Assembly: GCF_024362325.1 (NCBI RefSeq)
Contig: NZ_CP101497.1
Span: 682,001-746,000 of the forward strand
Reading direction: 5' to 3'
Length of the DNA stretch: 64,000 nucleotides
Source: Microcella humidisoli
GTDB taxonomy: Bacteria; Actinomycetota; Actinomycetes; Actinomycetales; Microbacteriaceae
The notes beneath the pieces were generated by a model. It was given only the letters and a program-made list of their open reading frames with translations. It was not told the origin of the DNA and ran no database searches. Each line of letters starts with the position of its first letter. Position 1 is the first letter of the stretch. Of this stretch, positions 1 to 10,910 are shown piece by piece. The position numbers and the translations under genes are program-made.

Positions 1-545
1 GCCTCGCCGCGCTGGCGCACGAGGTCGAAGCGCGGAATGAGGGCGGTGATGAGCAGGGCCATGGCTCCGCCCACGAGGCCGTCGAGGCTGCGCGCGAAGA
101 CCCCGCCATCGGGAGCGGGCAGCACGGCCACGAGCATCGACTGCACGCCCGCCGCGATCGCGAACGGTGCGGAGGGCGACACGGCCCGGGCGACGACCAG
201 CGTGACGGCGAGGATGACCGCGATCTGCCACGCCCCCTGGCCGATCACCTGCACGAGCAGGGCGCTCACCGCGATGCCGATGTTGATGCCGATGACGATC
301 TCGACGACGCGACGCGGGGTGGCGTCGCGCGCGAGCCCGAGCGCGACGATCGTCACGGTGACGGCGACGAGAGGCAGTTCGTGCCCGAGCAGCCCGCGCG
401 CGAGCAGGTAGGCCGCGGTCGCACCGACGACGATCTGCACGATCGCGGGCAGCGAGCGCACGACGCGGTCGAGCGCGGCGCGGGCATCCAATCGCCGACG
501 GATGCTGCGCTCGAGCCGCTTCAGCGCCCGGGTTTCGTCGCCCAC
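1..545 (-). CDS. FUSC family membrane protein (partial, N-terminal part)
   Basis: An open minus-strand frame runs from a GTG at 545 and leaves the window at position 1, so only about 180 N-terminal residues are visible. After a charged N-terminus it has about four to five hydrophobic stretches separated by short loops, one with a DATPRRVVE loop and one ending in ALIPRFDLV. This layout resembles the N-terminal half of FUSC/aromatic-acid exporter-like permeases, which are inner-membrane efflux proteins. It begins 16 bases after the ygfZ stop and is probably co-transcribed. The GTG start is a choice because no ATG lies in frame. The family call is by pattern only and the substrate is unknown. 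Confidence 0.6.
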   Translation of the reverse strand, partial: MGDETRALKRLERSIRRRLDARAALDRVVRSLPAIVQIVVGATAAYLLARGLLGHELPLVAVTVTIVALGLARDATPRRVVEIVIGINIGIAVSALLVQVIGQGAWQIAVILAVTLVVARAVSPSAPFAIAAGVQSMLVAVLPAPDGGVFARSLDGLVGGAMALLITALIPRFDLVRQRGE

Positions 546-561
546 GCCGACGCCGCCCGGC

Positions 562-1686
562 TCAGGCCTGCGGGCGCTGAACGGCGCCGAGCCGCGGCAG
601 CCGCGGCACGCCGGCGGTGGCCCCGGCGTCGGTCGGCACGATGACCTGCTGGGCGGCGGCGATGGCCACGCCGTCGACCTCGACGACGAGCGCGGCAGCA
701 GGATCGAGCGAGCGCTTGACGACGGCGAGCGCGATGGGCCCGAGCTCGTGGTGCCGCGCGCTCGACGTGATGGTGCCCACGGCGGCGCCCTCGTGCAGCA
801 CGGGCGCGCCGTGGCCGGGCAGCAGGGCATCGGAGCCGTCGAGGTGCAGCATGACCAGCCGGCGGGGAGGATGGCCGAGATTGTGCACCTTCGCCACGGT
901 CTCTTGCCCCCGATAGCAGCCCTTGCTGAGGTGCACGGCCGAGCGCAGCCAGTCGAGCTCGTGCGGGATCGTGCGGTCGTCGACCTCGCCGCCGAAGCGC
1001 GGGCGCCAGGCGGCGATGCGCAGGGCTTCGAGCGCGAGCGCGCCGGCGACGGGCAGCTCACCCGCGCGGGCCGCCACCCCGACCTCGGCGAGGCGGTCGC
1101 GCTCGACGAGTATCTCGACCGCGGGGAACTCGGCCGCGGGGTGGCCGTCCTCGGCCGCGTACTGCCAGCCGCCGACCTGCACGGCCGACCACGGGTCGTG
1201 CCAGACGAGTGGCACGCCGTTCGGCGCGGCGGGCTCGACGAGCGGCGGGGAACCCACGGGCAGCAGCTGCCCCAGCGTGGCCCACTGCTGCGACACGTCG
1301 GCGACCTCGACGCGCAGCATGAAGCGCATGCGGTCGAGCCAGGCGGCGAGCGCCGCCGTCTGCGACGCCTCGACGAGCAGCCACGCGGTCACGCCGTCAT
1401 CGATGATGCGGATGCTGTGCTCGAGCCGCCCGTTCGGATCGAGCAGCAGCGTCTCGGCCGACTGGCCCGCGTCGAGGGTGGCGAGCGACTGCGAGGTGAG
1501 CGAGTCGAGCCAGGTGAGACGGTCGGGGCCCGTGACGGTGATGACGCCGCGGTCGCTGAGGTCGACGATGGCGCGGCCCGCGGCGAGCATCCGCTGCTCG
1601 GCGACCAGGTCGCCGTAGTGGTCGGCCGTCGTGCCCGCACCGGCGACGGCGCCGGGCAGGGCCAGCAGGGGCGAGATGTCAGGCAT
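562..1686 (-). CDS. ygfZ: YgfZ/GcvT-like folate-binding protein
   Basis: This is a 374-residue protein of the GcvT/COG0354 family. The family signature KGCYRGQE lies about two thirds along the chain, and the N-terminal part has the GcvT-like IDLSDRGVITVTGPDRLTWL stretch. YgfZ proteins bind folate and help maintain certain Fe-S enzymes. The ATG at 1686 overlaps the end of the upstream nitrobindin-like gene by 8 bases, indicating translational coupling. Length is slightly above the usual 320-350. The family call is firm and the exact client enzymes are unknown. Confidence 0.9.
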   Translation of the reverse strand: MPDISPLLALPGAVAGAGTTADHYGDLVAEQRMLAAGRAIVDLSDRGVITVTGPDRLTWLDSLTSQSLATLDAGQSAETLLLDPNGRLEHSIRIIDDGVTAWLLVEASQTAALAAWLDRMRFMLRVEVADVSQQWATLGQLLPVGSPPLVEPAAPNGVPLVWHDPWSAVQVGGWQYAAEDGHPAAEFPAVEILVERDRLAEVGVAARAGELPVAGALALEALRIAAWRPRFGGEVDDRTIPHELDWLRSAVHLSKGCYRGQETVAKVHNLGHPPRRLVMLHLDGSDALLPGHGAPVLHEGAAVGTITSSARHHELGPIALAVVKRSLDPAAALVVEVDGVAIAAAQQVIVPTDAGATAGVPRLPRLGAVQRPQA

Positions 1687-2275
1687 CGCGGTTCAGGGTT
1701 CCGGAGGCGTGGGTGCGCAGGTCGTTGCCGAGGGCGGCGATGTCCCACGCCCACAGCAGGCGTCCCTCGACGAGTCCGTAGAGGCGCGTCGCGGCGGCGT
1801 ACTCCTTGGCGCTCGCCGAGCGCATGACGGCATCGGTCTGCAGGTCGATGCGCGCGTCGGCGACGCGGCCCAGGTACAGCTCGCTCACGCCGCCGGGGTG
1901 GATGAGCGCCACCTCGACGTCGAAGCCGCCGTGCGGGGCCCGCAGCTGCTCGACCTGCTCGGCGGTGGCGTACGGCCGCGGCCCATCACCGGGCAGCATG
2001 CCCGGGCCGGGGTCGCCCGGCTGCGAGGGCCGGTGCAGTCGCCAGTAGCCGGCCTCGGCGCTCAGGGGCGTGTTCGCCTCATCGAGCAGCCAGGTGTGCG
2101 ACGAGTAGTTGAGGTAGTTGAGGCCGTCGTGGCTGAAGCTCACGCGCTGGCCGAACTCGTGTTCGCGCGTGCGATCGCCGTCTTGGTAGTGCACGACTCC
2201 GGTGCCGTCCCACACCCCGATGAGCCAGGCGAGCGGGGCGAGCTCGGCCGGCAGACTCGTGTCGAGGGAGAACAC
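1679..2275 (-). CDS. FABP/THAP4-like heme-binding beta-barrel protein (nitrobindin type)
   Basis: This is a 198-residue soluble protein starting at GTG 2275. It carries the GVWDGTG motif near residues 20-26 and a beta-rich pattern (HEFGQRVSFSHDG, YLNYSSHTWLLDE) typical of the DUF1794/nitrobindin family. These proteins fold as ten-stranded barrels that bind ferric heme and are linked to NO or peroxynitrite detoxification. The gene sits upstream of ygfZ and overlaps it by 8 bases. From memory, an equivalent gene lies near glnR in mycobacteria, consistent with conserved synteny here. The heme-ligand histidine was not verified by alignment. Confidence 0.85.
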   Translation of the reverse strand: MFSLDTSLPAELAPLAWLIGVWDGTGVVHYQDGDRTREHEFGQRVSFSHDGLNYLNYSSHTWLLDEANTPLSAEAGYWRLHRPSQPGDPGPGMLPGDGPRPYATAEQVEQLRAPHGGFDVEVALIHPGGVSELYLGRVADARIDLQTDAVMRSASAKEYAAATRLYGLVEGRLLWAWDIAALGNDLRTHASGTLNRDA

Positions 2276-2289
2276 GGCTCCGCGCGGAA

Positions 2290-2400
2290 TCAGCGCTGGC
2301 CGCGGTACAGGTTGACGAGCACGACGACCGAGACGAATCCGATCGAGAGCGTCGCCAGACCCAGCAGGCCGAGGAAGAAGATCTCAAGGGCGAGAAGCAT
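2290..2400 (-). CDS. small single-pass membrane protein, 36 aa
   Basis: A 36-codon frame starts at ATG 2400 and ends at TGA 2290. The product has a long hydrophobic core (EIFFLGLLGLATLSIGF then VVVLVNLY) and a basic C-terminus (YRGQR), which predicts one membrane helix with a cytoplasmic tail. It lies 14 bases before the GTG of the nitrobindin-like gene, on the same strand. It was found by reading the gap. Function is unknown. Coding status rests on composition, the in-frame stop and operonic position. Confidence 0.5.
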   Translation of the reverse strand: MLLALEIFFLGLLGLATLSIGFVSVVVLVNLYRGQR

Positions 2401-2436
2401 GACTCCAGTGTACGACGGCGCGCGCGGGGAGAACGC

Positions 2437-2700
2437 CTAGAGGGTGGTCACGAGCAGCGTTGCGACCGACGCCACCATGAGCAGCAGGATCGCGCCCGTC
2501 ACCGTGACGAGCATGCGCATGACGAGCCCGTCTTTCGACTGCAGGCTCACCTGGATGACGAACGTCATGATCATGGCCCCGCCCGCGATGGCCGGCAGCA
2601 CCGCCCACCACTGGTCGGAGGGCATGAGCAGCGCGACGACGAGCACCGCCGCCGCGACGGCCAACCAGACGGGCAGCGCGGTCGCGATGGTGCGGGACAT
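2437..2700 (-). CDS. hypothetical membrane protein, 87 aa
   Basis: This is an 87-residue protein with three hydrophobic segments: residues about 8-27 (LPVWLAVAAAVLVVALLM), 33-52 (VLPAIAGGAMIMTFVIQV) and 62-85. A short basic loop (SKDG) lies between the second and third. I do not recognise a family. It is the first gene of the leftward group containing the 36-aa protein, the nitrobindin-like gene and ygfZ, and it is divergent from glnR. It is likely a small integral membrane protein of unknown role. Confidence 0.65.
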   Translation of the reverse strand: MSRTIATALPVWLAVAAAVLVVALLMPSDQWWAVLPAIAGGAMIMTFVIQVSLQSKDGLVMRMLVTVTGAILLLMVASVATLLVTTL

Positions 2701-2721
2701 GCCCCCATGCTAGGCCGCTTG

Positions 2722-2727
2722 TACACT
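2722..2727 (+). promoter_or_regulatory. possible -10 element for glnR
   Basis: TACACT fits a TANNNT -10 hexamer 23 bases before the GTG of glnR. A GGAGG ribosome-binding sequence follows at about 2741. No clear -35 is visible, so this is a weak call. Confidence 0.35.
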
Positions 2728-2750
2728 GAGCGGGACACCGTGGAGGACAT

Positions 2751-3443
2751 GTGGCTCAGCTGTTGATCCTGACCTCGCAGGTGAACACCGACGTTCTCCC
2801 CGCGCTAGGGCTGCTCAGCCACCGGGTCCGCCGCATTCCGGCGGAGCCGGCGGCCCTCGTCGGTGCGCCTCCCGCCGACGTCATCATCGTGGATGCTCGC
2901 GCCGACCTCGCGAGCGCCAAGTCGCTCTGCAAGATCCTCACGACCACGGGCGCCGGCTCGCCGATCATCGTCGTGCTCACCGAGGGCGGCCTCACGGCCG
3001 TCAACGCGGAGTGGGGCATCGACGACGTGCTGCTCGAGACCGCGGGGCCCGCAGAGGTGGATGCCCGGCTGCGCCTCGCCGTAGGCCGCCAGTCGCGTGA
3101 TGAGGGGTCGAGCATGATCCGGGCATCCGGTGTCGTCATCGACGAGGCCAGCTACTCGGCGAAAGTGCATGGCCGCACCCTCGACCTCACGTTCAAGGAG
3201 TTCGAGCTGCTGCGGTTCTTCGCTACGCATCCCAGCCGCGTCTTCACGCGCGAGCAACTGCTGAGCGAGGTCTGGGGCTACGACTACTTCGGCGGCACCC
3301 GCACGGTCGACGTGCACGTGCGGCGCCTGCGCGCCAAGCTCGGCGACATGGAGTCGCTCATCGGCACCGTGCGCAACGTCGGCTACCGGTTCACGGTGCA
3401 CGAGGACGACGCCGAGCAGGCCGCGCGGCGCGTCGAGGCCTAG
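2751..3443 (+). CDS. glnR: GlnR-type OmpR-family response regulator
   Basis: This 230-residue regulator has a receiver domain (1-115) and a C-terminal winged helix (about 125-222) with the OmpR signature [16 protein letters not shown] ... [18 protein letters not shown]. The receiver is the atypical GlnR kind: [24 protein letters not shown] with Asp48, and [16 protein letters not shown]. GlnR is the global nitrogen regulator of actinobacteria and acts as an orphan regulator without a partner kinase, and no kinase is adjacent here. The start is GTG, chosen because GGAGG lies just upstream. The gene converges on pstB, matching the glnR-phoT neighbourhood I recall from mycobacteria. The alternative reading is a PhoP/MtrA-type regulator, which I think less likely. 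Confidence 0.8.
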   Translation: MAQLLILTSQVNTDVLPALGLLSHRVRRIPAEPAALVGAPPADVIIVDARADLASAKSLCKILTTTGAGSPIIVVLTEGGLTAVNAEWGIDDVLLETAGPAEVDARLRLAVGRQSRDEGSSMIRASGVVIDEASYSAKVHGRTLDLTFKEFELLRFFATHPSRVFTREQLLSEVWGYDYFGGTRTVDVHVRRLRAKLGDMESLIGTVRNVGYRFTVHEDDAEQAARRVEA

Positions 3444-3479
3444 CGGGCGCCCGCGAGCAACGCTGACGCCGAGTCGGCC

Positions 3480-4259
3480 TTACCCGAACTTGCCCGAAAC
3501 GTAGTCTTCGGTGTCTTTCACGCTCGGGTTCGAGAAGATCACCGAGGTGTCGTCGTACTCGATGAGCTTGCCGGGCTTGCCGGTGCCGGCGATGTTGAAG
3601 AACGCCGTCTTGTCGCTCACGCGGCTGGCCTGCTGCATGTTGTGCGTCACGATGACGATCGTGTAGTCCTTCTTGAGCTCTTCGATGAGGTCTTCGATGG
3701 CGAGCGTCGAGATGGGATCGAGGGCCGAGCAGGGCTCGTCCATGAGGATCACCTCGGGCTCGACGGCGATGGCCCGCGCGATGCAGAGGCGCTGCTGCTG
3801 GCCGCCCGAGATGCTCGAGCCGGGGCGCTCGAGGCGATCCTTGACCTCGTTCCAGAGGTTCGCGCCCTGCAGCGACTTCTCGACCAGCTCGTCGGCGTCG
3901 GTCTTGCTGATGCGCCGGTTGTTGAGCTTCACGCCCGCGAGCACGTTGTCGCGGATCGACATGGTCGGGAACGGGTTGGGGCGCTGGAACACCATGCCCA
4001 CCTGCCGGCGCACGAGCACGGGGTCGACCCCGGGGCCGTAGAGGTCGTCACCGTCGATGAGCACCTCGCCCTCGACGTAGGCGCCGGGGATGACCTCGTG
4101 CATGCGGTTGAGCGTGCGGATGAAGGTCGACTTGCCGCACCCCGAGGGGCCGATGAAGGCGGTCACGCTGCGGGGCTCGATGACCATGCTGACGCCCTCG
4201 ACAGCCTTGAACTTGCTGTAGTAGACGTTGAGGTCGTTGACTTCGATGCGCTTAGACAC
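3480..4259 (-). CDS. pstB: phosphate ABC transporter ATP-binding protein PstB
   Basis: This 259-residue ATPase energises high-affinity phosphate import. Walker [10 protein letters not shown] is at residues 37-45, the signature is [10 protein letters not shown], Walker B is [12 protein letters not shown] and the switch histidine is in VTHN. Length matches the PstB family (about 258). The start is set at GTG 4259 ([10 protein letters not shown]). A longer in-frame reading back to 4430 would run into pstA coding sequence and does not look like PstB. It follows pstA by 31 bases and is the last gene of pstSCAB. No phoU is seen beside it. Confidence 0.97.
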   Translation of the reverse strand: MSKRIEVNDLNVYYSKFKAVEGVSMVIEPRSVTAFIGPSGCGKSTFIRTLNRMHEVIPGAYVEGEVLIDGDDLYGPGVDPVLVRRQVGMVFQRPNPFPTMSIRDNVLAGVKLNNRRISKTDADELVEKSLQGANLWNEVKDRLERPGSSISGGQQQRLCIARAIAVEPEVILMDEPCSALDPISTLAIEDLIEELKKDYTIVIVTHNMQQASRVSDKTAFFNIAGTGKPGKLIEYDDTSVIFSNPSVKDTEDYVSGKFG

Positions 4260-4290
4260 GGTGTGGGGATTCCTTCGGTCAGATCGGGGT

Positions 4291-5370
4291 TCAGCGGCCG
4301 AGCTTGGGGGCGAACGCGCGGGCGATGATGCGCGCCACGAGGTTGAGCAGCATGACGATGAGGATGAGCGTGAGGGCGCCGGCCCACGCGCGGTCGAGGT
4401 AGGCCTGGGTGTCGACACCCTGGTTCGCATACGAGGTGAAGACGAACACGGGCAGCGACTGCATGCGGTCGGCGAAGAGGTTGTAGTTCATGCTCGCCGT
4501 GAATCCCGCCACGATGAGCAGCGGCGCCGTCTCGCCGATGACGCGGGCGATCGAGAGCATGATGCCCGTCGCGATTCCGGCCGCCGAGGTGGGCAGCACG
4601 ACATTGAGGATCGTGAGCCACTTGGGCACGCCGAGCGCGAACGACGCCTCGCGCAGCTCGTTGGGCACGACGCGCAGCATCTCCTCGCACGAGCGCACGA
4701 CCACGGGGATCATGAGCACCGACAGCGCGACGGCCCCCGCGAAGCCCATGCGCACTCCCGGTCCGAAGAACAGCGCGAAGAGCGCGAAGGCGAAGAGGCC
4801 CGCGACGATCGAGGGGATGCCCGTCATGACGTCGACGAAGAACGTGATCGCCCGCGCGAGGGGGCCTCGGCCGTACTCGACGAGGTAGATCGCGGTGAAG
4901 AGGCCGATCGGGATCGAGATGATGGCCGCGGTGCCCGTCATGAGCAGGGTGCCGACGATCGCGTGCGCGGCGCCGCCGCCCTCACCCACGACGTTGCGCA
5001 TGGAGCTGCTGAAGAACTCGATGTCGAAGCGGGCGGAGCCGTTGACCACGACGGTGACGAGCAGGGAGACGAGGGGGGCCATCGCGATGAGGAACGCCCC
5101 GGTGACGAGCGCCGTGACGAAGCGGTCGGTCGCCTTGCGCGAGCCTTCGACGAGCCGGCTGATGACGACGATCGACACGAGGTAGAACAGCACGCCGAGA
5201 GCGGCGGCGCCGACGAGCGAGAACTCGGAGGCGGTCGCGCTCGTGATGAGCGAGACGATGCCGCCGGCAGCCGCGAACGAGAGGCCGAGGATCACCCAGG
5301 GCGTGCGGGGGTGCAGCTGCCCTTGGGTGAGGGTGTTGGCGATACCGGGCTGCAGGGCAGTCGCAGTCAT
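4291..5370 (-). CDS. pstA: phosphate ABC transporter permease PstA
   Basis: This 359-residue permease has about six to eight membrane segments. The binding-protein-dependent transport loop near residue 240 ([20 protein letters not shown]) contains the EAA-type motif that contacts PstB. It also has GIGLFTA-like and [12 protein letters not shown] stretches typical of PstA. The N-terminal 50 residues are longer than in many PstA proteins but include an extra hydrophobic pair. It starts 1 base after the pstC stop. The channel passes phosphate delivered by PstS. Confidence 0.95.
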   Translation of the reverse strand: MTATALQPGIANTLTQGQLHPRTPWVILGLSFAAAGGIVSLITSATASEFSLVGAAALGVLFYLVSIVVISRLVEGSRKATDRFVTALVTGAFLIAMAPLVSLLVTVVVNGSARFDIEFFSSSMRNVVGEGGGAAHAIVGTLLMTGTAAIISIPIGLFTAIYLVEYGRGPLARAITFFVDVMTGIPSIVAGLFAFALFALFFGPGVRMGFAGAVALSVLMIPVVVRSCEEMLRVVPNELREASFALGVPKWLTILNVVLPTSAAGIATGIMLSIARVIGETAPLLIVAGFTASMNYNLFADRMQSLPVFVFTSYANQGVDTQAYLDRAWAGALTLILIVMLLNLVARIIARAFAPKLGR

Positions 5371-5371
5371 G

Positions 5372-6331
5372 TCAGTTCGCTCCCGAGAAGTCTTTGCGAC
5401 GGTTGACGATGTAGCGCGCGATCGAGTTCACGATGAGCGTGATGAGGAACAGGATGAGACCGGTCGCGATAAGCAGGTTGACGTTGACGCCGTAGGCCTC
5501 GGGGAAGCTCAGCGCGATATTGGCCGCGATCGTCGAGGGGTTGGACGAGCTCACGAGGTTGATCGTGATGACACCCGTCGCCGAGAGCACCATGGCGACC
5601 GCCATGGTCTCGCCGAGCGCGCGGCCGAGGCCGAGCATGGCACCCGAGATGATGCCGGGGCGGCCGAACGGCAGCACCGCCATCGTGATCATCTCCCAGC
5701 GGGTCGCACCGAGCGCGAGCGCGGCTTCTTCGTGCAGAACCGGGGTCTGGATGAAGATTTCACGGCAGATGGCGGTCATCACGGGCAGGATCATGACCCC
5801 GAGCACGATCGCCGCGGTGAGGATCGTGCGGCCCGTGCCGGACACGGGCGGGGCGAACAGCGGGATCCACCCGAGGTTCTCAGACAGCCAGGTGTACGCC
5901 GGCAGCACGGCCGGCGCGAGCACGCCGATGCCCCAGAGCCCGAACACGACCGAGGGCACGGCGGCGAGGAGGTCGACGATGTATCCGAGCGCCTGCGCGA
6001 GACGGCGCGGTGCGTAATGCGAGATGAAGAGGGCGATCCCGACGGCGAGCGGGAGCGCCATGAGCAGCGCGAGCGTGGCCGACCAGAGCGTGCCGAAGAC
6101 GAGGGGCCAGACGTAGTCCCAGAAGCTCGCGGGTGACCCGATGAAGTCGACCGGATCGGCGACGAAGGCCGGGATGCTCTGCCCCACGAGGAAGAGGGCC
6201 ACGGCGGCGAGGATCACGAGGATCGCGGCGCCCGAGATGAGCGAGGTGCGGGAGAAGATGATGTCGCCGAGCCGCTGCTTCGGCTTGCCCTGCGGTGCGA
6301 CCGCTCGTACCTTCGGGTCTGTCGCGGTCAT
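5372..6331 (-). CDS. pstC: phosphate ABC transporter permease PstC
   Basis: This 319-residue inner-membrane permease pairs with PstA. A cytoplasmic N-terminus (about 30 residues) precedes six hydrophobic segments. The conserved AVPSVVFGLWGIGVLAP region and the cytoplasmic EAA loop (HEEAALALGATRWEMI) identify PstC. It lies 147 bases downstream of pstS, separated by a perfect GC-rich hairpin, and is nearly contiguous with pstA. Confidence 0.96.
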   Translation of the reverse strand: MTATDPKVRAVAPQGKPKQRLGDIIFSRTSLISGAAILVILAAVALFLVGQSIPAFVADPVDFIGSPASFWDYVWPLVFGTLWSATLALLMALPLAVGIALFISHYAPRRLAQALGYIVDLLAAVPSVVFGLWGIGVLAPAVLPAYTWLSENLGWIPLFAPPVSGTGRTILTAAIVLGVMILPVMTAICREIFIQTPVLHEEAALALGATRWEMITMAVLPFGRPGIISGAMLGLGRALGETMAVAMVLSATGVITINLVSSSNPSTIAANIALSFPEAYGVNVNLLIATGLILFLITLIVNSIARYIVNRRKDFSGAN

Positions 6332-6424
6332 CGACTCGGTTCCTCCGCAGATCGGGTTGACAGGGGTGCTGGCTGGTACTCAGGGGAACGGGACCGGGAT
6401 GCCCGCCCCCAGTCTGACGGCCGC

Positions 6425-6454
6425 GGGGTGGGGGGGCAACTGCCCCCCCACCCC
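6425..6454 (-). terminator. perfect hairpin between pstS and pstC
   Basis: GGGGTGGGGGGGCA (6425-6438) and TGCCCCCCCACCCC (6441-6454) are exact reverse complements, separated by two bases. In the pstS-pstC transcript this would form a very stable stem without a U-tract. It probably acts as a partial terminator or as a 3' stabiliser that keeps pstS mRNA in excess over the permease genes. The role is inference and the repeat is directly visible. Confidence 0.7.
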
Positions 6455-6478
6455 CCGGCGTCGTGAGGGTGGAACTGA

Positions 6479-7561
6479 CTAGCTGATGACGTCGATCGCG
6501 GCGGTCACGCGCTCGAAGAGCGTCGCCGAGATCGGGGCCGAACCGGCACCCGCGGCAGCCGCGGCCTGGCCGGCCTCGCTCGCCATGTAGGTGAAGTACG
6601 CCTTGACGAGCTCACCCTGAGCGGCGTCGAGGTAGGTCTCGCAGCCGACGAGGTACGCGACGAGCACGACCGGGTAGGCGGCGCTGTCGGGCGTGCGGTC
6701 GAGCTCGATGCTCAGGTCGAAGTCGGGGCGACCCTCGACGAACGGCGAGGCGTCGACAACAGCGGCCGCGGCCTCGGGCGAGAACGGAACGAACTCCTCG
6801 CCGATCTGCACCGCGACGGTACCGAGGTCACCGGCGCGCGAGGCGTCGGCGTAGCCGATGGTGCCGGTGCCGTTGGTGACGGCGTCGACAACACCCGAGG
6901 TGCCCTGAGCGGCCTCACCCGACTCGAACGGCCACACGCCGTCCGGCTCCTCGGTCCAGATCGACGGCGCGGCCTGGAAGAGGTAGTCGGTGAAGTTCTC
7001 GGTGGTGCCCGAGTCGTCCGAGCGGTGCACGGCGGTGATCGCGAGGTCGGGCAGCTCGACACCCTCGTTGAGGGCGGCGATGGCCGGGTCGTTCCAGTTG
7101 GTGATCGCACCGGCGAAGATGCTCGCGATGACGTCGGCGCTCATGTTGAGCGAGTCGATGCCCTCGAGGTTGAAGATGACGGCGATCGGCGAGACGTAGA
7201 GGGGCAGCTGCACGATGCCCGAGTCGGGCGCGCACGCGGCGAAGCCGCCCGCGGCGATCTCCTCGTCGTTGAACGCACGGTCGGTGCCGGCGAAGTCGCT
7301 GCCGCCGCCGAGGAAGGTCTCGCGGCCAGCGCCCGAGCCGGTGGGGTCGTAGGTCACGGTGACCTCGGGGTTGGCGGTCTGGAACTCGGCGATCCAGACT
7401 TCCTGGGCCGCGCCGACGGCCGACGAGCCGGCGCCGACAAGGGTGCCCGAGAGGCCGCTGGGGGTCTCTTCGGCGGGGGTCTCGTTCGTGGCGCAGGCGC
7501 TCAGGACGAGCGCTGCGGCGACGCTGATGGCAGCGAAGCTGCCGACACGCGTGATGTTCAC
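6479..7561 (-). CDS. pstS: phosphate-binding lipoprotein PstS
   Basis: This is a 360-residue phosphate-binding protein of the PstS family. A lipoprotein signal ends in LVLSAC with the lipidated Cys at residue 23. Family motifs include GAGSSAVGAAQEVWIAEF, YDPTGSGAGRETFL, DFAGTDRAF, and HRSDDSGTTENFTDYL, which contributes phosphate ligands. The start is GTG 7559-7561, preceded by GAAGGG. A further upstream ATG at 7627 would place charged sequence before the signal peptide. It is the first gene of the pst operon, behind a PHO-box-like promoter, and anchored outside the membrane it feeds PstCA. Confidence 0.96.
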   Translation of the reverse strand: MNITRVGSFAAISVAAALVLSACATNETPAEETPSGLSGTLVGAGSSAVGAAQEVWIAEFQTANPEVTVTYDPTGSGAGRETFLGGGSDFAGTDRAFNDEEIAAGGFAACAPDSGIVQLPLYVSPIAVIFNLEGIDSLNMSADVIASIFAGAITNWNDPAIAALNEGVELPDLAITAVHRSDDSGTTENFTDYLFQAAPSIWTEEPDGVWPFESGEAAQGTSGVVDAVTNGTGTIGYADASRAGDLGTVAVQIGEEFVPFSPEAAAAVVDASPFVEGRPDFDLSIELDRTPDSAAYPVVLVAYLVGCETYLDAAQGELVKAYFTYMASEAGQAAAAAGAGSAPISATLFERVTAAIDVIS

Positions 7562-7625
7562 TGTGTTTTCCCTTCGGGGATGGATGTCGTGACTGCATGC
7601 ACGGCGCAGGAGGCCGGGCGATGCC

Positions 7626-7631
7626 ACGCTA
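7626..7631 (-). promoter_or_regulatory. possible -10 element of the pst operon
   Basis: On the minus strand TAGCGT fits TANNNT and lies 27 bases downstream of the PHO box, which would then sit around -40 to -61, as expected for an activator site. No good -35 is visible, consistent with activator-dependent transcription. This is inference from spacing. Confidence 0.35.
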
Positions 7632-7658
7632 AGGAGCGACGGTGTCCAGGGTCCGCCG

Positions 7659-7680
7659 CGCGGGTGAACGGCAGGTTAAC
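7659..7680 (-). promoter_or_regulatory. PHO box (PhoP-type direct repeats) upstream of pstS
   Basis: The minus strand reads two consecutive 11-base units, GTTAACCTGCC and GTTCACCCGCG. Actinobacterial PhoP sites are tandem 11-base repeats built on GTTCACC, so both units fit in sequence and phase. The site lies about 100 bases upstream of the pstS GTG and just past the mutT1 stop. It predicts induction of pstSCAB under phosphate limitation. Confidence 0.75.
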
Positions 7681-7695
7681 GACCCGCGAATGCCG

Positions 7696-8663
7696 TCACG
7701 CGCCGACGGCAGGCGCGTGCGTCTCGATCGCGACGAGCGCGGGATGCTCGGGGCCGTGCGCGAAGTGCAGCACCGTGTACTCCCCCGTCGCGAGGGCCGC
7801 ACTGCGGCGCAGCTGCGGCGTCACCGTGGCGCCGCTCAGGTCGGCGGCCGCGCTGATGATCTGCGGGATCACGGGACCGTGGCTGCACAGCACGGCCGTG
7901 ACGCCGCGGGTGAGGCGCTTCTCGACCTGCCGCCGCACGCGCAGGCCGTCGCCCGCGTAGGCGTCTTGACTGATGCCGCGCGAGTGCTTGACCTCGAGCC
8001 CGGTCGCTTCGGCGGTCGGCATGATCGTCGCGACGCACCGTGCCGCCGTGCTCGTCACGAGCGACTGGGGACCGAACGCGGCGATGCCGCCGGCGACCGA
8101 GCGCGACTGCTCGAGACCGCGGTGCAGCAGCGGGCGGGTGTGGTCGGGGCCGTCCCACTGCTCGTGCGGCATGGCCTTGCCGTGGCGCAGCACGATGAGC
8201 GCGAAGGTGCGCGCGTGGCCCGCATCGACCTGCGCGGCGAACCGCTCCACGACGTCGGCGTCGTGGGCGTAGGTCAAGCGCTTGGCCGCTTTGGCGACCG
8301 GCACCCACTCGAGGGCGCGAATCTCGCCGTTCGCCTCGTAGCTGTGCCGTTCGGCCTGGCCCGCATCCACTTCAGCCGACCAGTAGTGCACGACCTTGTC
8401 GCGTCCGTTCGGCAAGCGGTACTCGACCGTGCCGAGGGGGGCGCCGAGCACGACGTCGAAGCCCGTCTCCTCCGCGATCTCGCGCACGGCCGTGTGGGGC
8501 AGGGTCTCGCCCGGGTCGACCTTGCCCTTGGGCAGCGAGATGTCTTTGTGCTGCGTGCGGTGCACGAGCAGGATGCGCGCTTTGCCGTCGACCATCTTCC
8601 AGACGACAGCACCGGCCGCCTCGACCGTGTCGGCGAGGGCGGTCGTCGCCGGGGATGCGGGCG

Positions 8664-8667
<4 letters not shown>
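7696..8667 (-). CDS. mutT1: MutT1-type NUDIX hydrolase fused to histidine phosphatase
   Basis: This 323-residue two-domain protein combines an N-terminal NUDIX domain and a C-terminal histidine-phosphatase domain. The NUDIX box begins [17 protein letters not shown] and continues AEETGF near residues 50-72. The phosphatase has LRHGKA around residue 165 and a second catalytic His in LCSHGPVI. This architecture matches mycobacterial MutT1, which hydrolyses 8-oxo-(d)GTP and diadenosine polyphosphates. The gene overlaps ppk by 4 bases (ATGA), the same neighbour arrangement known in mycobacteria. It supports nucleotide-pool sanitation. Confidence 0.9.
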
Positions 8668-10868
<2,201 letters not shown>

Positions 10869-10910
10869 TGTGACAGGAATCGCCCGCGCGCCTTGCCCCG
10901 GTCTCGGGCC

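Noticed and set aside
3444..3479. Palindrome GCGGGCGCCCGC between glnR and pstB as a terminator
   Set aside because: It has no loop and simple GC palindromes occur by chance at this GC content.
4260..4430. Longer N-terminus of pstB
   Set aside because: The extension overlaps the end of pstA and has no transporter character; GTG 4259 gives the standard PstB length.
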